64,000 bases of DNA. Origin: Alphaproteobacteria bacterium (GTDB lineage: Bacteria; Pseudomonadota; Alphaproteobacteria; Ferrovibrionales; Ferrovibrionaceae). Each line of letters begins with the position of its first letter. Position 1 is the first letter of the stretch. The position numbers were made by a program, and so were the translations under genes. The stretch is from positions 1 to 64,000 of the forward strand of contig JAGXRD010000007.1 in assembly GCA_018336035.1 (NCBI GenBank), written 5' to 3'. Shown here piece by piece: positions 31,773-39,635 of the stretch. The notes under the pieces were generated by a model. The model did no database searches and was not told the origin of the DNA. It saw nothing but the letters and a program-made list of their open reading frames with translations.

Positions 31773-32507
31773 ATGAAACCGATGCTTGCCGTTCTGCGCC
31801 GCGAATTCAGCGGCTATTTCTCCACTCCGGTGGCTTATGTCTTCATCGTGGTGTTCCTGTTCACCGCGGGAATCTTCACCTTCTATCTCGGTCAGTTCTT
31901 CGAACGCGGCCAGGCCGACCTGAAGGCCTTCTTCCTGTTCCATCCCTGGCTTTACCTGTTCTTCCTGCCCGCCATCGCCATGCGGCTATGGGCCGAAGAG
32001 CGCAAGGCCGGCACCATTGAGCTGCTGCTCACTCTTCCCATTCCGTTGTGGGCTGCAGTACTTGGCAAGTTCCTCGCCGCCTGGGCCTTTGCCGGCATCG
32101 CGCTGGCGCTGACCTTCCCGCTCTGGCTCACCGTCAACTGGCTCGGCAATCCCGATAACGGCGTGATCCTCGCCGGTTATATCGGCAGCCTGCTGATGGC
32201 GGGCGCCTACCTTGCCATCGGCAGCTGCATGTCGGCGGTGACCAAGAATCAGGTGATCGCCTTCGTGCTCAGCGTGCTGGTCTGCTTCATCTTTACCGTC
32301 TCGGGCGCGCCGATGGTGCTCAGCTTCTTCCAGGGCTGGGCGCCGGCGCTGATCGTCGACACCATCGCCTCGTTCAGCTTCCTGGCGCATTTCAACGCCA
32401 TCACCGAGGGCGTGATCGATATCCGCGACCTCGTCTTCTTCCTCTCGCTCATCGCGGTCTGGCTCTATGCCAACGCGGTCATCGTCGACCTCAAGAAGGC
32501 TGGCTAA
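31773..32507 (+). CDS. ABC-2 type permease (GldF-like)
   Basis: 244 residues from the ATG at 31773; a longer frame to 31605 is a shadow of the ATPase gene. Six hydrophobic segments are seen. The block MRLWAEERKAGTIELLLTLPI is the standard mark of GldF-like permeases, and VLSVLVCFIFTVSGAP lies in a later helix. It lies 17 bp after the ATPase gene and 3 bp before the GldG-like gene. Confidence 0.93.
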   Translation: MKPMLAVLRREFSGYFSTPVAYVFIVVFLFTAGIFTFYLGQFFERGQADLKAFFLFHPWLYLFFLPAIAMRLWAEERKAGTIELLLTLPIPLWAAVLGKFLAAWAFAGIALALTFPLWLTVNWLGNPDNGVILAGYIGSLLMAGAYLAIGSCMSAVTKNQVIAFVLSVLVCFIFTVSGAPMVLSFFQGWAPALIVDTIASFSFLAHFNAITEGVIDIRDLVFFLSLIAVWLYANAVIVDLKKAG

Positions 32508-32510
32508 GTC

Positions 32511-34433
32511 ATGAAAACCGGCAGCAAAGCCCTTCTCACCGGCACCGGCCTGGTCGCCGCGTTTGCCCTGTTCTTTGGCTTCAATGTCCTGGTCAATAAC
32601 GGCCTGCGCGATGCGCGGATCGATCTGACCGAGGCGCGGCTCTATACCTTGTCGGATGGCACGCGCAACGTGCTGAAGACGATCCCCGAGCCGATCACGC
32701 TGCGCTTCTTCTTCTCGGATAAGCTGGCCGGCAATGCGCCGCAGCTGAAGCAGTATGGCAATCGTGTGCGCGAACTGCTCGAGCGCTATGCCTCGCTCGC
32801 GGACGGTAAGATTCGCCTCGAAGTGATCGACCCCGAGCCCTTCACTGAAGCGGAAGACCGCGCGGTGCAGGCCGGCCTGCAGGGCGCGCAGCTGCCCGGC
32901 GGATCGCTGTATTTCGGCCTGGTCGGTACCAATGCACTGGACCAGCAGCAGACCATTGCCTTCTTCCAGGCCGACAAGGAACAGTTCCTCGAATATGACC
33001 TGACCAAGCTGGTCTACAGCCTGAGCAACCCGACCAAGCCGACGGTCGGCATCCTTGGCGCCCTGCCCCTGGAATACGGCCCGGGCGGCATGATGGCGGC
33101 GATGCGTAACCAGGCGCAGCCCTATCTGATCCTTGAGCAGATCAAGCAATTCTTCCAGGTGAAGATGCTGGATCCCGTCAAGCCGGAAGAGATCGACGAG
33201 AAAATCTCGACGCTGATCCTGGCGCATCCGAAGGACCTGAGCCCGCAGGCGCAGTATGCCATCGACCAGTATGTGCTGAAGGGTGGCCGACTGATCGTCT
33301 TTGCCGATCCCTATTCGGAAACCATGGCGGCGATGCCCAACCCGATGACCGGCCGGCCGATGCCGGGCGGCGACCAGTCCTCGCTGCTGCCCGAGCTGTT
33401 CAAGGCCTGGGGCATCGAGGTCGCGCCGAACCAGTTCGTCGCCGACCTGGCGCTGGCGCAGCGTGTGCAGACCGGCCGCAGTGGCGCGGCTGCCGTGGTC
33501 GACTACGTGCCCTGGCTGGCGATCCCGGGTGAGCGGCTCAGCCGCGACGATGTCGTGACCGCCGAACTGACACAGATTAATGCTGCCTCGATGGGCTCGA
33601 TCCGCAAGCTGGATGGCGCCACCACGACCGTCACGCCGCTGATCACCTCGTCGAACCAGGCGATGCTGATGGACGTGAAGGATCTCGACGGCGATCCGAA
33701 TCCGCAGGCGCTGGCCGAGAAGTTCAAGCCGACCGGGGAGACTTACATGCTGGCCGCCCGCATCAGCGGTACGGTCAAATCGGCCTTCCCGAATGGTGCG
33801 CCGCCTGCCGAGAGGAAGGATGGCGAAGCGCCGAAGGCTGCTGCCCCGCATGTGGTCGAGAGCGCCAAGCCGATCAACGTCCTGCTGGTGGCTGATGCCG
33901 ATTTGCTGGATGACCGCTTTTGGGTGCGCAGCCAGCAGATGATGGGCCAGAATATGTATGTGCCGATCGCCGCCAATGCCGATCTGCTGGTCAATGCGAT
34001 CGACAACATGTCGGGCTCGGGCGACCTGATCGGCCTGCGCAGCCGCGGCCGCTCGCAGCGTCCGTTCGAGGTGATCGACAATATGCGCCGGCAGGCCGAG
34101 CAGCAGTTCCTCGCCCGGCAGAAGGCGCTGGAGCAGAAGCTGGAAACCACGCAGAAGCAGCTGGCCGACCTGCAGAGCAAGGCGCAGGACCAGTCCAATG
34201 CCCTGCTGAGTGCCGAACAGGAAGCGGCGATGACCACCTTCCGCGACGATCTGCTCTCCACCCGGCGTGAGCTGCGCGGCGTGCAGCGCGAGCTGAACCG
34301 CGACATCGAAAGCCTGCAGGTGCTGGTGAAGTTCATCAATATCGGCCTGATGCCGCTCCTCGCCGCGCTGGTGGCGGTCGGTCTGGCCATCGTCTGGCGT
34401 CAGCGGCGTATCCGCCGCGCGCTGGAAGGCTAA
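32511..34433 (+). CDS. GldG-like ABC transporter auxiliary protein
   Basis: 640 residues. One N-terminal membrane helix (about residues 8-28), then the GldG core (IDLTEARLYTLSDGTRNVLKTIPEPITLRFFFS, and later the IDQYVLKGGRLIVFADPY strand-turn), a long periplasmic part, a probable coiled coil (about residues 520-605: rich in EQKLETTQKQLADLQSKA), and a C-terminal membrane helix (about 608-630) followed by QRRIRRALEG. In gliding bacteria GldG works with GldA and GldF; here it probably forms a large extracytoplasmic arm of the same exporter. Confidence 0.9.
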   Translation: MKTGSKALLTGTGLVAAFALFFGFNVLVNNGLRDARIDLTEARLYTLSDGTRNVLKTIPEPITLRFFFSDKLAGNAPQLKQYGNRVRELLERYASLADGKIRLEVIDPEPFTEAEDRAVQAGLQGAQLPGGSLYFGLVGTNALDQQQTIAFFQADKEQFLEYDLTKLVYSLSNPTKPTVGILGALPLEYGPGGMMAAMRNQAQPYLILEQIKQFFQVKMLDPVKPEEIDEKISTLILAHPKDLSPQAQYAIDQYVLKGGRLIVFADPYSETMAAMPNPMTGRPMPGGDQSSLLPELFKAWGIEVAPNQFVADLALAQRVQTGRSGAAAVVDYVPWLAIPGERLSRDDVVTAELTQINAASMGSIRKLDGATTTVTPLITSSNQAMLMDVKDLDGDPNPQALAEKFKPTGETYMLAARISGTVKSAFPNGAPPAERKDGEAPKAAAPHVVESAKPINVLLVADADLLDDRFWVRSQQMMGQNMYVPIAANADLLVNAIDNMSGSGDLIGLRSRGRSQRPFEVIDNMRRQAEQQFLARQKALEQKLETTQKQLADLQSKAQDQSNALLSAEQEAAMTTFRDDLLSTRRELRGVQRELNRDIESLQVLVKFINIGLMPLLAALVAVGLAIVWRQRRIRRALEG

Positions 34434-34455
34434 AGCATACTACCGGAGTAGGGTC

Positions 34456-35601
34456 ATGAAGCTGCGCAACAAGAGCTGGGCAATTCTGGTCGCCGCTGCC
34501 GTCGTCCTGGGCGGCGCTGGCTGGTGGGTGGCTGTTTCGCGCGATAAGGCGGCGCAGGCGGATTTCACGCCGAAGCCGATGTTCCCCGGCCTGACCTCGA
34601 AGGTGAATGACGTCGCCTCGCTGGAGATCGCCACGGTGAAGTCGCTGTTCCGCATTGAACGCGGCGCAACGGCCGACCAGTGGACCCTGCCGAGCCGGCA
34701 TGACTATCCGGTGCGCGCCGATCTGGTGCGCAAGAATGTGCTGGGTGTTGCGGGCCTTGAAACTATCGAGCCGCGCAGCGACAAGCCGGAGAATTACAAC
34801 CTGCTGCAGGTCTCGGAGCCGGACCAGTACAAGCCCGTCGATGATGCGGCGAAGTCAGATCCCGGTCCGATCCTGATCCGACTGGTCGACAAAGATGCCA
34901 AGTCGATGGCGGCCGTGATCGTCGGCAAGACGCGCAGCTATCCCACCGGCGGCAAGCCCGGCCAGCTACAGGTGCGCAAGCCGGATGAAGCGCGGGCTTG
35001 GCTGGCTCAGGGCACGCTGGAACTGCCGGCCGATCCGGTGCAGTGGCTCGTGAAGGACCTGATCAAGATCGACAAAAGCCGTGTGGCCTTCGCCACCGTG
35101 ACGCATCCCGATGGCGAAGTGCTCAAGGTCCATCGCGGCCCCGAGAAGCCCGACAATACGCCGGTCGATTTCGTGCTGCCCGACATGCCCAAGGGCATGA
35201 AGGCCGGCTCGCCCTTCGATGTAAATGCGGTCGCCGGTGGTCTCGCCTATCTTGGCTTCGAAGATGTCGGCAAGGCCAGCGAGCACGACTTCTCGAAGGC
35301 AACCGTGACCGAGATCGTCACTCTGGATGGCGTGAAGGCCGTGGTGCGCACGATTCCGGCCGAAGAGGACAAGAAATTCTGGATCGTGATCTCGGCCAGT
35401 TACGATGCGGCATTGGCCAAGCCCAGCGATGCCAACAAGGATCTGCTGAAGCCTGAAGAGGCCGAGAAGCAGGTGAAGGAAGCGATGGCGCGCATGGATG
35501 GCTGGGCCTATCTGGTCAACGACTATGCCGCGCGCGACCTGACCCGCCGGCTGAAAGACCTGATCGAGCCGGAAAAGAAAGACGACGAAAAGAAAGGCTG
35601 A
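34456..35601 (+). CDS. DUF4340 domain protein, membrane-anchored
   Basis: 381 residues. One N-terminal membrane helix (about residues 8-25), then the DUF4340 region with VASLEIATVKSLFRIERG, W-x-LPSRHDYPVRADLVRKNVLGVAGLE and LPADPVQWLVKDLIKID. The C-terminal quarter is rich in Lys and Glu and ends EPEKKDDEKKG. DUF4340 proteins are the regular fourth member of the GldG-type cassette; function unknown. It ends 21 bp before htpG. Confidence 0.88.
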   Translation: MKLRNKSWAILVAAAVVLGGAGWWVAVSRDKAAQADFTPKPMFPGLTSKVNDVASLEIATVKSLFRIERGATADQWTLPSRHDYPVRADLVRKNVLGVAGLETIEPRSDKPENYNLLQVSEPDQYKPVDDAAKSDPGPILIRLVDKDAKSMAAVIVGKTRSYPTGGKPGQLQVRKPDEARAWLAQGTLELPADPVQWLVKDLIKIDKSRVAFATVTHPDGEVLKVHRGPEKPDNTPVDFVLPDMPKGMKAGSPFDVNAVAGGLAYLGFEDVGKASEHDFSKATVTEIVTLDGVKAVVRTIPAEEDKKFWIVISASYDAALAKPSDANKDLLKPEEAEKQVKEAMARMDGWAYLVNDYAARDLTRRLKDLIEPEKKDDEKKG

Positions 35602-35622
35602 TTATTTACTGGAGGTGCCGTC

Positions 35623-37482
35623 ATGACCGACCAGACCATGCAGTTTCAGGCCGAAGTTACCCGGCTGCTGCATATCGTTACCCACGCGCTCTACAGCCAG
35701 AAGGAAATCTTCCTTCGCGAGCTGATCTCCAACGCTTCCGATGCCTGCGACAAGCTGCGCTTCGCAGCCCAGACCGAGGCTGATCTCTGGGCCGGCGACA
35801 GTGATCTCAAAGTCGTGCTCACGCCTGACAAGGCAGCAGGCACGCTAACCATCTCCGATAACGGTATCGGCATGAGCCGGGATGAGCTGGTCGGTAATCT
35901 CGGCACCATCGCGCGGTCCGGCACTGGTGAATTTGCGGCCAAGATGACCGGCGATGCCGCCAGGGACATGGCGCTGATCGGCCAGTTCGGCGTTGGTTTC
36001 TACTCCGCCTTCATGGTCGCAGAGAAGGTGGAAGTGATCTCGCGCAAGGCCGCCGAAACCCAGGCCTGGCGCTGGACCTCCGACGGCTCCGGCCAGTTCA
36101 CCATCGGCGAGGCGGAGCGCGCCGCCCGCGGCACCACGATCATCCTGCATTTGCGCAAGGGCGAAGAGGAATTCCTCGAAGCTCTGCGGCTCAGTCATAT
36201 CGTCCGCACCTATTCGGACCATATCGCCCTGCCGGTGGTGCTGGAGGCGGAGGGTAAAACCGAGACGCTGAACAGTGCCAGCGCGCTCTGGGCGCGGCCG
36301 AAATCCGAAGTGACGGAAGAGCAATATCAAAGCTTCTACCATCATGTGTCGCATGCCTTCGACGATCCCTGGCTGACGCTGCATGCCAGGGCCGAGGGCA
36401 AGCTGGATTACAGCCTGCTGCTGTTCGTGCCGTCGTCGCGACCGCATGACCTGTTCGATCCAGCGCGCAAATCGGCGCTGCGGCTGTATGTACGTCGCGT
36501 CTTCATCACGGATCGCTGCGACGAACTGGTGCCGCCGTGGCTGCGTTTCCTGCGTGGCGTGGTCGATTCCGCCGACCTGCCGCTGAATGTCAGCCGCGAG
36601 ATGCTGCAGCACAATCCGGTGCTGGCGCGGATCAAGCAGGCGATCAGCCGGCGCGTGCTGACCGAGCTGGAAAAGAAGGCCGGCAAGGATGCGGCCGAGT
36701 ATGAAAAATTCTGGGAGGCTTTCGGCCCGGTGCTCAAGGAGGGTCTTTACGAAGACCCCGAGCATCGCGAGGCGATCCTGAAGCTGGCGCGTTTCCGCTC
36801 GTCGCAGCGCGATGGCTGGGTCTCGCTGGATGACTACATTGCCGCCATGAAAGAGGGCCAGAGCGCCATCTATGTGATTAACGGCGAGCAGGCGGACCAG
36901 CTGAAGCACAGTCCGCAGCTGGAGGGTTTCCGCGCCAAGGGTGTGGAAGTTCTGCTGCTGACCGATCCGGTCGACGATTTCTGGCTCTCGGTGGTGCGCG
37001 ACTATGCCGGCAAGCCGATCAAATCGGCCAGCCGCGCTGGCGCTGACCTCGACGGCATCGCCGGTTCAGCGGAGGAGAAAAAATCCGAAGAGCGCCCGGA
37101 CGACGCTGCGCTGGGAACGCTGATTGCAGCACTGAAGCAGATCCTGGGCGATTCGGTGAAGGATGTGCGGGAATCCAAGCGTCTGACCGACAGCGCGGTT
37201 TGCCTCAGTGCGGCCGAAGGCGATATGGACATGCATCTGGAGCGCCTGCTGCGCCAGCACAAACAGCTCGACAAGGCCACGACGCGCATTCTCGAGATCA
37301 ATCCCGGCCATCCGCTGATCCGGGCATTGTCGGCGCGGGCCCAGCAGTCCGGTGCCGTGGATGCGCTGGAAGATGCCGCACATCTGCTGCTGGATCAGGC
37401 CCGCCTCGTGGAGGGCGAACCGCCGGCCGACCCGCTACAATTCGCGCAGCGGCTGGCCAAGCTGATGGAAAAGGCAATCTAG
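35623..37482 (+). CDS. htpG: Chaperone HtpG (bacterial Hsp90)
   Basis: 619 residues, full length. The N-terminal ATPase domain has YSQKEIFLRELISNASDACDKLRF, ISDNGIGMSRDEL (ATP-binding Asp), LGTIARSGT and IGQFGVGFYSAFMVA. The middle domain includes SRPHDLFD and LPLNVSREMLQ with the catalytic Arg region, and the C-terminal dimerisation domain follows. GGAGG precedes the ATG. The gene sits 21 bp after the DUF4340 gene, too close for a separate heat-shock promoter to be obvious, so co-transcription with the ABC cassette is possible. It ends 3 bp before the convergent Nudix gene. Confidence 0.97.
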   Translation: MTDQTMQFQAEVTRLLHIVTHALYSQKEIFLRELISNASDACDKLRFAAQTEADLWAGDSDLKVVLTPDKAAGTLTISDNGIGMSRDELVGNLGTIARSGTGEFAAKMTGDAARDMALIGQFGVGFYSAFMVAEKVEVISRKAAETQAWRWTSDGSGQFTIGEAERAARGTTIILHLRKGEEEFLEALRLSHIVRTYSDHIALPVVLEAEGKTETLNSASALWARPKSEVTEEQYQSFYHHVSHAFDDPWLTLHARAEGKLDYSLLLFVPSSRPHDLFDPARKSALRLYVRRVFITDRCDELVPPWLRFLRGVVDSADLPLNVSREMLQHNPVLARIKQAISRRVLTELEKKAGKDAAEYEKFWEAFGPVLKEGLYEDPEHREAILKLARFRSSQRDGWVSLDDYIAAMKEGQSAIYVINGEQADQLKHSPQLEGFRAKGVEVLLLTDPVDDFWLSVVRDYAGKPIKSASRAGADLDGIAGSAEEKKSEERPDDAALGTLIAALKQILGDSVKDVRESKRLTDSAVCLSAAEGDMDMHLERLLRQHKQLDKATTRILEINPGHPLIRALSARAQQSGAVDALEDAAHLLLDQARLVEGEPPADPLQFAQRLAKLMEKAI

Positions 37483-37485
37483 CCT

Positions 37486-38283
37486 TTACATTCCCACGCG
37501 ACTCAGCGGCACTTCGGTGACGCCGTAGCCGGCTTCGGCGGGAATGCGCAGATGCGGCTCGGAGAAGCTGGTCTTGTCCAGCACGGGCATCACATCGACG
37601 ATGGGATCGCGTTTCGTGGCGGCCAGGGCCTCGACCACGTTGCGGGAGCGCGCCAGTTTCACCAGCTGCATGCGGGTGGCGAACACGATGGTGCGGGTCT
37701 TGGCTTCCCAGTCGTCGAGCGCCGCCTGTGCCCCAACCCATTCGGATTCCACCGATTCCGAACCGTCATGCACACCGATCTGGTCGGCCGGCGCCGGGGC
37801 CAGGAAAAACCAGGTGTCGAAACGCTTGGGCATCACCTCAGGCGTGATCCAGTGTGCAAACGGCACCAGCGTATCGAGTGCATAGTCCAGGCCTTCGGCT
37901 TCGGCCATGTCACGCAAGGTCTTCTCGCCGCGATTGAGCGGTTCGCGCCAGTGGCCAAGGGTTTCGACGCGCGCGGCCGACAGTAATGCGCCGTTGCCTT
38001 TCGCCCGTGCCAGAAGCAGACCGGATTCCTCGAACGCCTCGCGGATCGCACCAAAGGCAAAGGATGTCAGCGCAGGATCGAAAGCGCCGGGGCGGGCATG
38101 GCGACCCATCAGCACCGGATCACTGTCGCCATCGGCCAGCTTGCCGCCGGGAAATACCAGGGCGCCGGAGGCAAAGTCGATGGCGTGATTGCGCTTGACC
38201 ATGAAGACTTCCAGCCCGGCGGCGCCGTCGCGCACCATCAGCACGGTGCTGGAAGGGCGCAGCGCGTTCTTTGCTTCACTCAT
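37486..38283 (-). CDS. Nudix hydrolase with split Nudix box (NUDT7/NUDT19-like)
   Basis: 265 residues. ALVFPGGKLADGDSD (about 41-55) holds the first Gly of the box and REAFEESGLLL (81-91) its catalytic E-x-x-E-E part; about 25 residues are inserted between them, as in the NUDT19/NUDT7 type that hydrolyses CoA derivatives. The start VLMVRDGAAGLEVFMVKRN is also typical. Substrate is therefore perhaps an acyl-CoA or CoA, by analogy only. First in a short minus-strand group with convergence against htpG. Confidence 0.85.
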   Translation of the reverse strand: MSEAKNALRPSSTVLMVRDGAAGLEVFMVKRNHAIDFASGALVFPGGKLADGDSDPVLMGRHARPGAFDPALTSFAFGAIREAFEESGLLLARAKGNGALLSAARVETLGHWREPLNRGEKTLRDMAEAEGLDYALDTLVPFAHWITPEVMPKRFDTWFFLAPAPADQIGVHDGSESVESEWVGAQAALDDWEAKTRTIVFATRMQLVKLARSRNVVEALAATKRDPIVDVMPVLDKTSFSEPHLRIPAEAGYGVTEVPLSRVGM

Positions 38284-38309
38284 CGGTGTTTCCCCACTTC
38301 TTTTCTGAA

Positions 38310-38753
38310 TTAGACGTCGCGCGTGAGATAGACCCTGTTGCCGCCATGCGGCAGGCGCGCGAAGCCGCGCTTGGCGAGCCAGGCGATGCCCGGCGTATCA
38401 TGTTCCGGCCGCTGGATTTCGATGGCGATAAGGCCGAGCCCGCGGGCATGCATGGCGGCGCAGTCGAGCAGCCATGCACCCAGGCCCTGGCCGCGCGCCT
38501 CTTCGGCCACTGTCAGCCGGCTGATCAGCAGGCTGCTCTGCAGCGGGAGCAATACGATGAAGGCATCGATGGCGGTGCGCCATTCGGCAACGAACAGGCT
38601 GCCATCGCGCTCCAGCGCGGCAAGGTCGAGGCTGGTGCTATCGGGCAGGGTGGTGCGGGCAATTTCCTGCAGGCGATACAGGTCATTGCGATCAGCCGGG
38701 CGCAGGCGATGTTGGATTCTGTTGGCGGGCCGGTTGCCTGAAACGGATGTCAT
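38310..38753 (-). CDS. GNAT-family N-acetyltransferase
   Basis: 147 residues. The acetyl-CoA pyrophosphate loop is RGQGLGAWLL (motif A), preceded by the SLLISRLTVAEEA strand, and followed by IAIEIQRPEHDTPGIAWLAKRGFARL (motif B). Its substrate is unknown. It lies 26 bp from the Nudix gene on the same strand and 65 bp from the DUF1223 gene. Confidence 0.85.
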   Translation of the reverse strand: MTSVSGNRPANRIQHRLRPADRNDLYRLQEIARTTLPDSTSLDLAALERDGSLFVAEWRTAIDAFIVLLPLQSSLLISRLTVAEEARGQGLGAWLLDCAAMHARGLGLIAIEIQRPEHDTPGIAWLAKRGFARLPHGGNRVYLTRDV

Positions 38754-38818
38754 GGGGAAACCATCGGGCGCACCGGCCAGCCTGTCAACCGCAGAGGGTG
38801 TAACCTTTGCAGGTCCGG

Positions 38819-39616
38819 CTATTTGCCGGCTTTGATATCGCCGCCTTTGATGTCAATGGCGCCCAGCACCGGCCCGACGCCTTCGCTGGTGACGATCTGC
38901 AGCATCACCATAGCGCCCTGGCGGGTCCAGTCGGTGCCGGTCAGGTCCGGCACATCGTAACTGGCGCTCTGGCCTTTCCAGCGGCCAAGATCGCCCCAGC
39001 TGCGTGCGACATTGAGATAATTGAGCGTCTTGCCGGAATTCTCGCCGCGCTCGATGGCAACTTCATGCTGCATGTCATAACGGCAGAGCACCAGTTTCGC
39101 CTCACCCTCGAAACCGGCCATCGCCGGCACCTTGATCTGCCAGTTGCCGGTCTTGCTTTTCTCGGCCTGAATGGCGACTGACGGCATGCGACGGCCTTTT
39201 TCGAGTGCCTTCTCGACCGCTGTGCGGTCGGAGCCGACGACCATGAATTTGCCGTTCACCACCACCTGCGGTGTATAGATGTCGCGCTTGCCTGAATTAC
39301 GGGCGTAATCCTGTTGACGCACGCCATGGCCTTTGCGGCTCAGCGTGTCCTTCCAGCCGAGATAATCCCAGTAATCGACATGCAGCGAAATCGCGATGAC
39401 ATTCGGCTGCTTGAGCCAGTCCTGCATCAGTGCGTCGGCCGGCGGGCAGGAGTTGCAGCCCTGGCTGGTGAACAGCTCCAGCACGACAGGCGTCGTTTGT
39501 GGCTGCGCATGGCCCGATGCCGTGCCAGCCAGCACCAAAAGCATGGCAAGCGCGGCCCGACGGAGCGCAGAACGAAGATTTGGGGCTGATCCAATCATGG
39601 GGGTCAAGCTAGGCAT
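38819..39616 (-). CDS. DUF1223 secreted thioredoxin-like protein
   Basis: 265 residues from 39616 (ATG at 39598 is an alternative that leaves the signal peptide intact). The signal peptide spans about residues 16-38 (ALAMLLVLAGTASGHAQ). The mature start VVLELFTSQGCNSCPPAD (about 44-61) carries C54-x-x-C57 in a thioredoxin-like setting, and YTPQVVVNGKF resembles the cis-Pro strand. DUF1223 proteins have no known function. It sits 20 bp downstream of addA, where many alphaproteobacteria have trxA. Confidence 0.87.
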   Translation of the reverse strand: MPSLTPMIGSAPNLRSALRRAALAMLLVLAGTASGHAQPQTTPVVLELFTSQGCNSCPPADALMQDWLKQPNVIAISLHVDYWDYLGWKDTLSRKGHGVRQQDYARNSGKRDIYTPQVVVNGKFMVVGSDRTAVEKALEKGRRMPSVAIQAEKSKTGNWQIKVPAMAGFEGEAKLVLCRYDMQHEVAIERGENSGKTLNYLNVARSWGDLGRWKGQSASYDVPDLTGTDWTRQGAMVMLQIVTSEGVGPVLGAIDIKGGDIKAGK

Positions 39617-39635
39617 GCCAACAGCCTACGACTAC

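Noticed and set aside
31986-33851. 621-codon minus-strand frame opposite the GldF/GldG-like genes
   Set aside because: Shadow frame; the sense genes have clear family blocks.
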